A DNA stretch of 59,434 nucleotides. Source: Lutibacter sp. (GTDB lineage Bacteria; Bacteroidota; Bacteroidia; Flavobacteriales; Flavobacteriaceae). The DNA lies in the NCBI GenBank assembly GCA_030694935.1, contig JAUYUA010000074.1, positions 1 to 59,434 on the forward strand, in the 5' to 3' direction. Positions 17,313 through 25,719 of this stretch are shown here, one piece after another. Under the pieces are notes generated by a model, which was not told the origin of the DNA, ran no database searches, and worked only from the letters and a program-made list of their open reading frames with translations. The stretch's first letter is position 1, and each line of letters starts with the position of its first letter. The position numbers were made by a program, and so were the translations under genes.

Positions 17313-18623
17313 ATGTTAAAAAAAGGAGACAAAAAACTCATCAATGCCTGGGCGTTTTACGATTGGGCAAATTCAGCATATTCATTGGTGATAGCCACCG
17401 CAGTTTTTCCCATATATTACAGCAGTTTAACCGAGTCGTTTGCATCGGTTGAAGGCCAGATAACTTTTTTGGGAACATCTTGGAATCCTACAACACTATA
17501 CGATTATACGTTGGCGTTGTCTTTTTTATTGGTCGCATTTATGTCGCCAATTTTATCGGGAATAGCCGATTATACAGGAAATAAATTGAAATTTTTAAAA
17601 TTCTTTTGTTTTCTGGGATCTTTTTCGGTGATGGGTTTGTTCTTTTTTGAAGGGGAAAAAACACTTTGGGCAGGCTTGGTTTTTACGGTTTTTGCCAGTA
17701 TCGGTTTTTGGGGCAGCATCGTTTTTTACAATGCTTTTCTGCCCGAAATTGCGCATCCGGAACAACAGGATAAAGTGAGCGCAAAAGGATTTATGTTTGG
17801 TTATACAGGTTCTGTTTTGTTGTTGTTATTCAGTTTGGTGATGGTAAATAAACCGGAAATGTTCGGGTTGCCAAATGCCGCTGCAGCTTCTCGCCTCACT
17901 TTTTTATTGGTTGGGATTTGGTGGTTGGGATTTGCCCAAATAACCTATCACTATTTACCGAATAACGTTTACGGAAGAAAACCCAAAAAGGATTTTATAT
18001 GGAAGGGATTAAGAGAATTAAAAGTTGTTTATGATGAAATGAAGCAACATTCTGAATTAAAATTCTTTTTATTGGCTTTTTTTATGTTCAGTGTAGGTGT
18101 GCAAACCATTATTTTAATGGCAGGCATTTTTGGCAGCAAAGAACTGGGATTGCCAACAATGGATTTAATCGCCGTTATTTTGCTGGTGCAAATTGTCGCT
18201 ATTTTTGGTGCGTTTTTATTCTCAAGAATTTCAGAAAAGATTGGCAATATAGCTACCTTAAAAATCACCATTTTTATATGGGCATTGGTTTGTTGCATTG
18301 CCTTTTTATTGGATAAATCGCAACCAAACGTTTCTTATTATTTTTATGGTCTGGGAGCGCTAATTGGAATGGTAATGGGCGCCATACAATCTTTGTCGCG
18401 TTCCACCTATTCCAAACTGTTGCCTGTTACAAAAGACCACGCAACCTATTTTAGTTTTTATGATGTCACAGAAAAGATAGCCATTGTATTTGGCATGATT
18501 GTTTTTGGCTTGTTAATTTCCTTAACGGGTTCTATGCAATTCAGTGTATTGTTTTTGGCAGTTTTCTTTATAATATCCTTTGTTTTGTTGAACTTTGTGG
18601 GAAAAACAAAATATGTCCAATAA
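17313..18623 (+). CDS. MFS transporter, UMF1 / Atg22-like family
   Basis: 436 residues with about 12 membrane segments. The opening INAWAFYDWANSAYSLVIATAVFP is the hallmark of the UMF1 / vacuole-effluxer-like MFS family, and the second-half motif SLSRSTYSKLLP also fits. Inner-membrane secondary carrier; relatives in yeast export amino acids from the vacuole, but substrates in bacteria are unknown. ATG 17313 directly follows the terminator T run. It overlaps the next gene by 11 bases, so the two are translationally linked. Confidence 0.88.
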   Translation: MLKKGDKKLINAWAFYDWANSAYSLVIATAVFPIYYSSLTESFASVEGQITFLGTSWNPTTLYDYTLALSFLLVAFMSPILSGIADYTGNKLKFLKFFCFLGSFSVMGLFFFEGEKTLWAGLVFTVFASIGFWGSIVFYNAFLPEIAHPEQQDKVSAKGFMFGYTGSVLLLLFSLVMVNKPEMFGLPNAAAASRLTFLLVGIWWLGFAQITYHYLPNNVYGRKPKKDFIWKGLRELKVVYDEMKQHSELKFFLLAFFMFSVGVQTIILMAGIFGSKELGLPTMDLIAVILLVQIVAIFGAFLFSRISEKIGNIATLKITIFIWALVCCIAFLLDKSQPNVSYYFYGLGALIGMVMGAIQSLSRSTYSKLLPVTKDHATYFSFYDVTEKIAIVFGMIVFGLLISLTGSMQFSVLFLAVFFIISFVLLNFVGKTKYVQ

Positions 18624-19815
18624 TTCTGATTTTATCGTTGTTGGAGCCGGCATTGTCGGACTCGCCACAGCTTATAAATTACAATTAAAATTTCCCGAAA
18701 AATCAATTCTTATTTTAGAAAAAGAACCCGAAATCGGCTTGCACCAAACCGGCCGCAATTCGGGTGTCATGCACTCCGGAATTTATTACAAACCTGGTTC
18801 TTATAAAGCTAAAAATTGTAAAATAGGAAGTGCTCAACTGATAAAATTTGCCATTGAAAACAACATCAAACACGACGTTTGCGGAAAGGTAATTGTGGCG
18901 GTTTCAGAACGAGAATTACCTGTTTTGTCAGCTATTTACAACCGAGGAATTCAAAATGAAACACCTGGAATCTGCTATTTAAATTCAGAAGAAATAAAAG
19001 AAAAAGAACCTTTTATTGAAGGAATTAAAGGAATTTTTGTGCCAACTGCAGGAATCATCGATTATGTGGCGGTTTGTAAAACTTTTGTGGATTTAGTAAC
19101 AACAATAAATCCCACAAGCATTTTAATAAAATCCTGTGAAGTTGTCGAGGTTATTGCTGATAGTGATTCCACCACCTTAAAAACAAATCAGGGAAATTTT
19201 ATTGCCAATAAAGTGATTTTTTGCACCGGATTGCAATCAGACCGAATCGCCGCAAAAGATGATTTAAAACTCGATTTGCATATTGTGGGTTTTAGGGGAG
19301 ATTATTTTGAGTTAAAACCTGAAGCTGCACATAAAATCAACAATTTGGTATACCCTGTTCCAGACCCGAAATTTCCTTTTTTAGGCGTGCATTTTACACG
19401 AATGATACAAGGCGGCATTGAATGTGGGCCAAATGCCGTTTTTACCTTTAAAAGAGAAGGTTACAACAGAACAAGTTTCGATTTAAAAGATACTTTTGAA
19501 GCGTTAACTTTTAAGGGAACCTGGAAGTTGTTCGGAAAACATTGGCGCAAAGGAATCGGTGAATACAAGCGTGCTTTTTCTAAACGTTTGTTTGTAAAGG
19601 AATTGCAAAAAATGATGCCCACGATTACGGTAAATGATGTGCAACCTGCAAGGGCAGGCGTTAGGGCGCAAGCAATTGATTTTGACGGCAATATGATCGA
19701 CGATTTTAAAATTATGAAACACAACGGCAATATTCACGTGTTAAACGCTCCGTCGCCGGCAGCGACTTCCTGTTTGGCGATTGCCGATGAAATTGTAAAT
19801 GTGGTTTTAAGTTAA
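18613..19815 (+). CDS. lhgO: L-2-hydroxyglutarate oxidase
   Basis: 400 residues of the FAD-dependent DAO family. The N-terminal FAD motif DFIVVGAGIVGLATAYKL is followed by HQTGRNSGVMHSGIYYKPGS, which is diagnostic for LhgO/L2HGDH, and late PARAGVRAQAID and NAPSPAATS. It oxidises L-2-hydroxyglutarate to 2-oxoglutarate and passes electrons to the quinone pool, either as a repair enzyme or in glutarate breakdown. The ATG lies inside the end of the MFS gene (11-base overlap), which suggests the carrier may move a related dicarboxylate or amino acid; this is inference. Confidence 0.92.
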   Translation: MSNNSDFIVVGAGIVGLATAYKLQLKFPEKSILILEKEPEIGLHQTGRNSGVMHSGIYYKPGSYKAKNCKIGSAQLIKFAIENNIKHDVCGKVIVAVSERELPVLSAIYNRGIQNETPGICYLNSEEIKEKEPFIEGIKGIFVPTAGIIDYVAVCKTFVDLVTTINPTSILIKSCEVVEVIADSDSTTLKTNQGNFIANKVIFCTGLQSDRIAAKDDLKLDLHIVGFRGDYFELKPEAAHKINNLVYPVPDPKFPFLGVHFTRMIQGGIECGPNAVFTFKREGYNRTSFDLKDTFEALTFKGTWKLFGKHWRKGIGEYKRAFSKRLFVKELQKMMPTITVNDVQPARAGVRAQAIDFDGNMIDDFKIMKHNGNIHVLNAPSPAATSCLAIADEIVNVVLS

Positions 19816-19934
19816 CTATATAAAATTGTTGATCTGTTTATTCTGTTACACGTTTATACGTTTAATCGTTTATTTGTTGAGGTGTTTTATACTCAATATT
19901 TCATAATTCACGGTTTCGTCTCAATACCAATCCG

Positions 19935-20003
19935 CATCCATCTCCGGTCTTCAGTCTTCGGTATTCTGACTTCCGTCCTCTGTCTTCTGACTTCCGTCTT
20001 TAT
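19935..20003 (+). repeat. CTTC-type low-complexity tract
   Basis: Repeats such as GGTCTTCAGTCTTCGG and CTGACTTCCGTC fill the spacer between lhgO and the DUF5020 gene. Just before, at about 19850-19880, short CGTTTA units are tandemly repeated. No gene or hairpin was seen. Confidence 0.6.
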
Positions 20004-20113
20004 TTATACCAATTATAAATAGTTAATTACCTGTTAATAATTGAATTTCTTCAACTTCTAAAAGCGTTAAGATTAGTGGTATTTTTAAACCTAATTTTAG
20101 AATTTTTAAAACC

Positions 20114-20770
20114 ATGAAAAAAATCATCACAATTGTCGCTTTTTTTATTGCTGTTACAGCGAGTGCACAAAACTTCCAGTTGCACAGAGATTTTGAAAGA
20201 GGCCATTTTACCACAACTTTTGAGCTTTTTAAGCCTGATAAATACGGGAATATCTTCACGTTCGTCGATTTTGATTATAACGCAAGTTCTGGTATAAGCG
20301 GAGGCTATTACGAGATTGCGCGTGTATTGAAAACCAAAAAAATGCCGGTCGGATTGCATGTGGAATACAATGGCGGATTGGGAACTTTTAAAACAGATGA
20401 AGGTATGGGAGGATTTACCATTAATGATGCGTGGATTTTTGGTGCCAATTACTCAAAAGGTAATGCAAAAATGGGATTTTCAACCTATGTCGGCTACAAA
20501 GCAATAAAAAATGCCGGTGAAGCAAACTACCAAATTACAGGAACCTGGTATGTAAACCTGATTGAAAATAAACTAACTTTTACTGGTTTTGCCGATTTAT
20601 GGTCAGAAAACGGATTGACCGATAAAACCGTGTTTTTAGCTGAACCGCAATTGTGGTTTCATTTAAATAAAAGTTTTTCAGTAGGTGGAGAGGTTGAATT
20701 GTCAAATAACTTCGCTTATGTATATGAATTCAAAGTAAGGCCAACTTTGGGAATAAAGTGGAATATTTAG
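20114..20770 (+). CDS. DUF5020 outer-membrane protein, Tsx-like
   Basis: 218 residues with a signal peptide ending in TASAQN. The mature chain is a 10-12-strand barrel pattern closing in the aromatic end LGIKWNI. The opening FQLHRDFERGHFTTTFELFKPDKYG fits DUF5020, a Bacteroidota family similar to the nucleoside channel Tsx. It lies 156 bases upstream of an NCS2 purine-type permease on the same strand. A role as outer-membrane channel for nucleobases or nucleosides is inferred from that context. Confidence 0.75.
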   Translation: MKKIITIVAFFIAVTASAQNFQLHRDFERGHFTTTFELFKPDKYGNIFTFVDFDYNASSGISGGYYEIARVLKTKKMPVGLHVEYNGGLGTFKTDEGMGGFTINDAWIFGANYSKGNAKMGFSTYVGYKAIKNAGEANYQITGTWYVNLIENKLTFTGFADLWSENGLTDKTVFLAEPQLWFHLNKSFSVGGEVELSNNFAYVYEFKVRPTLGIKWNI

Positions 20771-20868
20771 AAGTTAAAAGTTAAAAAAGCTTATCTGATG
20801 ATGGTTGGTTTAACGTTTTTAACTGAAAAACATATGTTTATATTTTTATGTAAAATCGCGGACTAACC

Positions 20869-20908
20869 AACTTTAGGCATTTTAGGCACTCCAAACTTTA
20901 GGCACTAA
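20869..20908 (-). repeat. 40-bp repeat, exact inverse of 9721-9760
   Basis: Exact reverse complement of the 40 bases at 9721-9760. It ends 18 bases before the ATG of the NCS2 permease, so any transcript from the DUF5020 gene reads through it. Confidence 0.85.
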
Positions 20909-20926
20909 TTAATAAAAAAACAAATT

Positions 20927-22222
20927 ATGTTAGACAAGTTTTTTAAAATAACAGAAAATAAATCGACGTTAAGAACGGAGATTATTGCGGGAATCACCAC
21001 TTTTATGACCATGGTTTACATTTTGGCCGTAAATCCGAGCATACTTAGTGCAGCTGGAATGGATAAAGATGCCGTATTTACCGCAACGGCTTTATCGGCC
21101 ATCATTGCAACGTTGGTGATGGCTTTGGTCGCCAAATTGCCGTTTGCATTGGCGCCAGGAATGGGCTTAAATGCATTTTTTGCTTTTACGGTAGTTTTGG
21201 GAATGGGTTATTCCTGGCAGTTTGCGTTAACGGCTGTTTTTTTGGAAGGAATTATTTTTATCATTTTAACGGCATTTAACATCAGGGAACTCATTGTAAA
21301 CTCCATTCCGTTAAACCTGAAACACGCAGTTTCTGTTGGAATTGGCTTGTTCATCGCATTTATCGGTTTAAAAGGAACAGGTTTAATTGTCGACAATCCG
21401 GCAACCTTGGTTGGTTTGGGAGATATGAGAAATCCTGCCGTTTTGGTTGGACTGGCGGGTGTAATCATCATCGGTGTTTTATTCGCTAAAAAAGTAAAAG
21501 GCGCTATTTTAATCGGGATATTAGTTTCTACCATTATAGGAATTTTTGTGGGGATCACGGTAATTCCTGAAAACTTTAGCTTGGTGAGTTTGCCTCCATC
21601 TATCGAACCCATTTTCTTCAAGTTCGATTTTTCTCAAGTGTTTACTTTAGATATGTTAATCGTTTTATTCACCTTTTTGTTTGTGGATATGTTTGATACC
21701 GTGGGAACATTGGTTGGCGTATCTTCAAAAGCGGATATGCTTGACAAAGATGGAAATGTGCCAAGGGTAAAACAAGCCTTGTTTGCCGATGCTATTGGAA
21801 CAACTGTTGGCGCAATCCTGGGAACTTCAACCGTAACCACTTATGTGGAAAGTGCTGCAGGAGTGGCAGAAGGCGGAAAGACGGGGATGACTGCATTAAC
21901 TGTTGCGGGAATGTTTGTTTTGGCGTTGTTTTTTGCCCCAATATTTATGATTATCCCGGCAGCAGCAACGGCTCCGGCATTAATTATAGTCGGGTTGTTT
22001 ATGATATCCCCAATTATGAAAATTGATTTGGATGATTTTACGGAAGCCATTCCGGCTTTTTTCACCATCATTATGATGCCGTTGACTTACAGTATTGCAG
22101 AAGGAATCGTGTTTGGAATGCTTTCTTTTGTGATCTTAAAAATGCTTACCGGCAGGTATAAAGAAATAAAACCGATTATGTATGTTATCGCAATTCTGTT
22201 CTTGATTAAATTTTATGTTTGA
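20927..22222 (+). CDS. NCS2 permease, adenine/guanine/hypoxanthine type
   Basis: 431 residues, about 13 membrane segments. It belongs to the AzgA/PbuG branch of NCS2 carriers: EIIAGITTFMTMVYILAVNPSIL and PFALAPGMGLNAFFAF near the N-terminus, VDMFDTVGTLVG in the centre and the later GTSTVTTYVESAAGVAEGG. It imports purine bases with protons across the inner membrane. The upstream DUF5020 barrel probably supplies substrate from outside. A bidirectional terminator follows. Confidence 0.92.
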   Translation: MLDKFFKITENKSTLRTEIIAGITTFMTMVYILAVNPSILSAAGMDKDAVFTATALSAIIATLVMALVAKLPFALAPGMGLNAFFAFTVVLGMGYSWQFALTAVFLEGIIFIILTAFNIRELIVNSIPLNLKHAVSVGIGLFIAFIGLKGTGLIVDNPATLVGLGDMRNPAVLVGLAGVIIIGVLFAKKVKGAILIGILVSTIIGIFVGITVIPENFSLVSLPPSIEPIFFKFDFSQVFTLDMLIVLFTFLFVDMFDTVGTLVGVSSKADMLDKDGNVPRVKQALFADAIGTTVGAILGTSTVTTYVESAAGVAEGGKTGMTALTVAGMFVLALFFAPIFMIIPAAATAPALIIVGLFMISPIMKIDLDDFTEAIPAFFTIIMMPLTYSIAEGIVFGMLSFVILKMLTGRYKEIKPIMYVIAILFLIKFYV

Positions 22223-22240
22223 TAAATAGCAAATTGACAT

Positions 22241-22278
22241 AAAAAAAGCCTTTCTGAAATTTCAGAAAGGCTTTTTTT
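22241..22278. terminator. Bidirectional terminator between the two NCS2 genes
   Basis: A near-perfect palindrome, AGCCTTTCTGAAA with TTTCAGAAAGGCT, is flanked by an A7 run on the left and a T7 run on the right. It serves the convergent genes ending at 22222 and 22294. Confidence 0.9.
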
Positions 22279-22293
22279 ATGTATGTAGAAAAT

Positions 22294-23538
22294 TTAATCC
22301 AATTCGTCTGGAATTTCTTCAGATTTAATAAGTGTTTTTGGCAAAATTAAGTTTAAAAGAACGCCAATGACCGATGCCAATCCTATTCCAGCCAAGGAAA
22401 AATTACCATAACTCATTTGTGCGCCTCCAATGCCAATAGTTAAAATTACGGAAACAATCACCTGGTTTCTGGTGATGGAAAAATCGGTTTTTGAGTCGAT
22501 CAAAGTTTTAATTCCAATACTTGCAATCATTCCAAAAAGCAGCAACATAATGCCGCCCAACACTGCCGGCGGAATGGTTTTTAAAATGGCACTTATTTTC
22601 CCTACCAACGAAAACACAATAGCGGTAACAGCAGCAATTCTAAGAACTCTGGGATCGGTTATTTTGGTTAAAGCCACAGCGCCGGTAACTTCAGAATACG
22701 TGGTGTTTGGCGGACCGCCTAAAAATCCTGCAAAAGCAGTGGCAATACCATCGCCCAATAAGGTGCGGTGCAATCCGGGATCTTTTACAAATTCTTTATC
22801 GGCAACACCGCTAATGGCGTAAATATCCCCAATATGTTCAATAATGGGTGCAATGGCAACAGGAAGCATATATAAAATAGCCGCCCAGTTGAATTCTGGC
22901 GCTGTAAAATTTGGAAGCGCAAACCAGGCAGCTTCACCAACAGATGAAAAATCGACCAAGCCGGCAATTATGGAGATGATATAACCAACAATAATTCCAA
23001 TAAAAATCGGAATCAATTTAATCATTCCTTTGGTGTAAATCACAATAACAATGGCCGTAATTAAAACCGCAAATGCAATGGGCCAGTTTGATTTTGCCAT
23101 CCCAACGCCAACGCTGGCTAAAGACAATCCAATCACCATAATCACTGGTCCAATCACCACCGAAGGAAATATTTTTTCAATCACTTTTAATCCCCACATT
23201 TTCACAACAAAAGACACAACGCCATACACCAAACCAACGGCAATAAGGCCTCCCAAAGTTCCGGGATACCCATACAATTCAGTGGCGGCCACAATTGGCG
23301 CGATAAAAGCAAAACTGCTCCCCAAAAAAATAGGGACTTTTCCTTTGGTAATTACGTGAAAAATAAGCGTTCCAACGCCCGCGGTAAACAACGCAACCGA
23401 CGGGTCAATGCCAATTAACAAAGGAACCAGCACTGTTGCCCCAAATGCAACAAATAAAAATTGGATACCAACAATTATGCGCTTTGGGGTGTTCGAAATG
23501 ATGGCTAAGTTTTGATTTTTGGAAGATTTTATGGACAT
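22294..23538 (-). CDS. uraA: NCS2 permease, uracil/xanthine type
   Basis: 414 residues with about 14 membrane segments. The signature GGPPNTTYSEVTGAVALTK corresponds to the NCS2 substrate-site motif of UraA-like uracil permeases. VFVAFGATVLVPLL-type opening and PVAIAPIIEHIGDIYAISG also fit. It imports uracil or a related base with protons. It faces the purine-type carrier across a shared terminator, making this a small nucleobase-uptake cluster. Exact base specificity cannot be read from the sequence. Confidence 0.88.
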   Translation of the reverse strand: MSIKSSKNQNLAIISNTPKRIIVGIQFLFVAFGATVLVPLLIGIDPSVALFTAGVGTLIFHVITKGKVPIFLGSSFAFIAPIVAATELYGYPGTLGGLIAVGLVYGVVSFVVKMWGLKVIEKIFPSVVIGPVIMVIGLSLASVGVGMAKSNWPIAFAVLITAIVIVIYTKGMIKLIPIFIGIIVGYIISIIAGLVDFSSVGEAAWFALPNFTAPEFNWAAILYMLPVAIAPIIEHIGDIYAISGVADKEFVKDPGLHRTLLGDGIATAFAGFLGGPPNTTYSEVTGAVALTKITDPRVLRIAAVTAIVFSLVGKISAILKTIPPAVLGGIMLLLFGMIASIGIKTLIDSKTDFSITRNQVIVSVILTIGIGGAQMSYGNFSLAGIGLASVIGVLLNLILPKTLIKSEEIPDELD

Positions 23539-23654
23539 GTTTTAAAATTTTGGTCGCGCTAATTTAAGTATAAAAATAAAACAACCCGAAATTAAAACTT
23601 TAGAATCATTTTAAATTAATGCTATTTTTTAAACAAAAATTTTGATAATATTTT

Positions 23655-23785
23655 GGGCCTACCCGATTTTTTTGTGTGCGTTCCCCGCCAGCTGGCGGGT
23701 CGCGCTTTCCGCTGCAAGTCCGCGTCGCGCCTAAAAGCGCAACTGTGGGCTTTTCGCTTCAATCGCTAACGCGTGTTGTTTTAAA
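23655..23785 (+). repeat. Dispersed intergenic repeat, family A
   Basis: Begins GGGCCTACCCG, contains the perfect palindrome CCCGCCAGCTGGCGGG (23684-23699) and ends near CAATCGCTAACGCG. Same family as 12880-13040. It fills the gap between the uracil permease promoter and the hydrogenase protease gene. Confidence 0.6.
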
Positions 23786-23805
23786 AAATAAGAATTGGAT
23801 ATCAA

Positions 23806-24267
23806 TCAATGGAATTTTTGAATTTCGCTGAGGTTTTCAACAAAATAAGATAAAGCATTTTTTAAGTTTGTTTTTGCCTGTTTCGACAATCCAATGCCAA
23901 TTTCCCAATTACAGCCTTCAATTTTCATCAAATATGCCTTTGGTTTTTTTGTATAAAGAGTTTCACATAGATTCAAAATTTGGTTTGGAGGAACGGAATG
24001 GGTAGAAAAAGAAACTTCTTCTGAAGGATAAATACGTTCGAATGAAAATCCGTCATTTATTTCCGATTTACAGGCATCAATAAAAATTACAGTTTTAAAA
24101 GTTGAAATCAATTCCGCGTCTTCCACCATCAATTGGTATTTATACAGTAAATTATCGGTTTTAAATCCTTCCTTTTCCAAGAGATCCAAAAACACCCAGC
24201 CAAGTCCGTCGTCCTGCCGCGTGTTATTTCCAATCCCAATAACAAGTGTATTATCTAATTTTTTCAT
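23806..24267 (-). CDS. hoxW: [NiFe]-hydrogenase maturation protease, HoxW-type
   Basis: 153 residues from the ATG at 24267. The family motif GIGNNTRQDDGLGW supplies the acidic nickel-sensing residue; the second acidic site is in FIDACKSE, and the histidine in STHSVPPNQIL. Such proteases remove the C-terminal tail of the large subunit after nickel insertion. The gene overlaps hoxH by 17 bases and the substrate's tail is present, so partnership is clear. An ATG at 24303 would add 12 non-family residues. Confidence 0.9.
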   Translation of the reverse strand: MKKLDNTLVIGIGNNTRQDDGLGWVFLDLLEKEGFKTDNLLYKYQLMVEDAELISTFKTVIFIDACKSEINDGFSFERIYPSEEVSFSTHSVPPNQILNLCETLYTKKPKAYLMKIEGCNWEIGIGLSKQAKTNLKNALSYFVENLSEIQKFH

Positions 24268-25702
24268 CGATGATATTTCCAAAACAATCTTCCAATTGCA
24301 CAATTAAAGGCATTTCGCCCAATGCATGTGTAGCACAACTCAAACAAGGATCATAAGCCCTAATCGCTATTTCAATTTGGTTCAACATTGGTTCCGTGAT
24401 TTCCGGTTTGTTATTGAGTATGTTTTTGGCAACTTCCCTAACGCCACGATTCATCGCTTCGTTATTGTGCGTTGTGGAAACAATTAAATTGCATTTGGTG
24501 ATCAAGCCTTTTTCATCGGTATGATATTCGTGAATCAGCGTTCCTCTTGGCGCTTCAATAATACCAATGCCTTTTTGTCTTGGCGTGCCTTTTCGCACCA
24601 AATCGTTATTCATCAACGTGTCATCCAGCAAAAATTCTTTCATCGCTTCCGCACTGTACAGCAACTCAATCAATCGAGCCCAATGGGTATGCATGGTCAT
24701 ATTGTTGGGCTTGTTATTTGTATATTCCTTAAATATTTGTCGTTCTTTTTCGGCAAGCGGCGTTCCCATATAAGCGCAGGTATTCAATCGGGCTAAAGGT
24801 CCAACACGGTTCCATCCATTTTCCCTGCCATATTTAGCCATATACGGGAATTTCAAATAGGACCAGGGTTCAACAGCTTCTTTAAAGTGATCGCGATAAT
24901 CAACATCGGCAATATTTAGCAACTCATTTCCTTCAGAATCTACAGATCTTAACCTGCCGTCATACAATTCAAAAGCACCAGTTCCTTTACGCACCAAACT
25001 TAAATGATTGGACGGATAAGCAGCGAAATTGTCAAGCCACGCCGCGTTTTCAAGATAATAGGTTTTAATAAAATCTACCATTTCTTTGGACCAGGCAATC
25101 ATCGTGTCAACGTTTGGAATCAGCATTCCGTCCAAGAAATAAGCACGTTCTTCCGGTTTAAATGTTTTGTGCACTCCTCCTGGAACCGCTAAAATTCCGT
25201 GAATTTTTTTACCCGCCAAGGCTTTAATGATTTCCTGCCCAAATTTTCGCATCAAAATGCCTTTTTTTGCGAGTTCCCTATTTTCGGCAGCAACGGCAAC
25301 TACATTTCTTTTTTCTGCAGGAGCGTTAATTCCGAATAGAAGATCGGGTGATGCCAAATAAAAAAAATGCAAGGCGTGAGACTGAAAAATTTGTCCGAAA
25401 TGCAATAATTTTCTCAATTTTGTGGCTGTTGGCGATAAATCTTCGGGATCAACTCCAACCAATTGATCAATGGCTTTTGCGGCAGCCAAATGGTGACTTA
25501 CCGGACATATACCGCAAAGGCGCTGCACCAATACCGGCGCCTCCCAATATGGATGTCCCTGAATAAATTTTTCAAATCCCCTAAATTCTACAATGTGTAA
25601 AAATGCATCGCTTACAACGCCGTTTTCGTCAAGTTTTATGGTCACTTTTCCGTGGCCTTCAACACGTGTAACAGGATCTATAATTATTTTTGTTGTTCCC
25701 AT
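24251..25702 (-). CDS. hoxH: HoxH, [NiFe]-hydrogenase large subunit (group 3d-like)
   Basis: 483 residues. The nickel ligands are in the L1 motif RLCGICPVSHH and the L2 motif DPCLSCATH near the C-terminus. After the L2 histidine a 24-residue tail (ALGEMPLIVQLEDC...) remains for proteolytic removal. The opening IIIDPVTRVEGHGKVTI is typical for NAD-linked bidirectional hydrogenases. It carries the Ni-Fe(CN)2CO site that splits or makes H2 in the cytoplasm. It starts 17 bases after the fused small-subunit gene and ends overlapping hoxW. Accessory hyp genes are not in the window. Confidence 0.95.
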   Translation of the reverse strand: MGTTKIIIDPVTRVEGHGKVTIKLDENGVVSDAFLHIVEFRGFEKFIQGHPYWEAPVLVQRLCGICPVSHHLAAAKAIDQLVGVDPEDLSPTATKLRKLLHFGQIFQSHALHFFYLASPDLLFGINAPAEKRNVVAVAAENRELAKKGILMRKFGQEIIKALAGKKIHGILAVPGGVHKTFKPEERAYFLDGMLIPNVDTMIAWSKEMVDFIKTYYLENAAWLDNFAAYPSNHLSLVRKGTGAFELYDGRLRSVDSEGNELLNIADVDYRDHFKEAVEPWSYLKFPYMAKYGRENGWNRVGPLARLNTCAYMGTPLAEKERQIFKEYTNNKPNNMTMHTHWARLIELLYSAEAMKEFLLDDTLMNNDLVRKGTPRQKGIGIIEAPRGTLIHEYHTDEKGLITKCNLIVSTTHNNEAMNRGVREVAKNILNNKPEITEPMLNQIEIAIRAYDPCLSCATHALGEMPLIVQLEDCFGNIIDEKIR

Positions 25703-25719
25703 TTGAAGCTATTTTTGGT

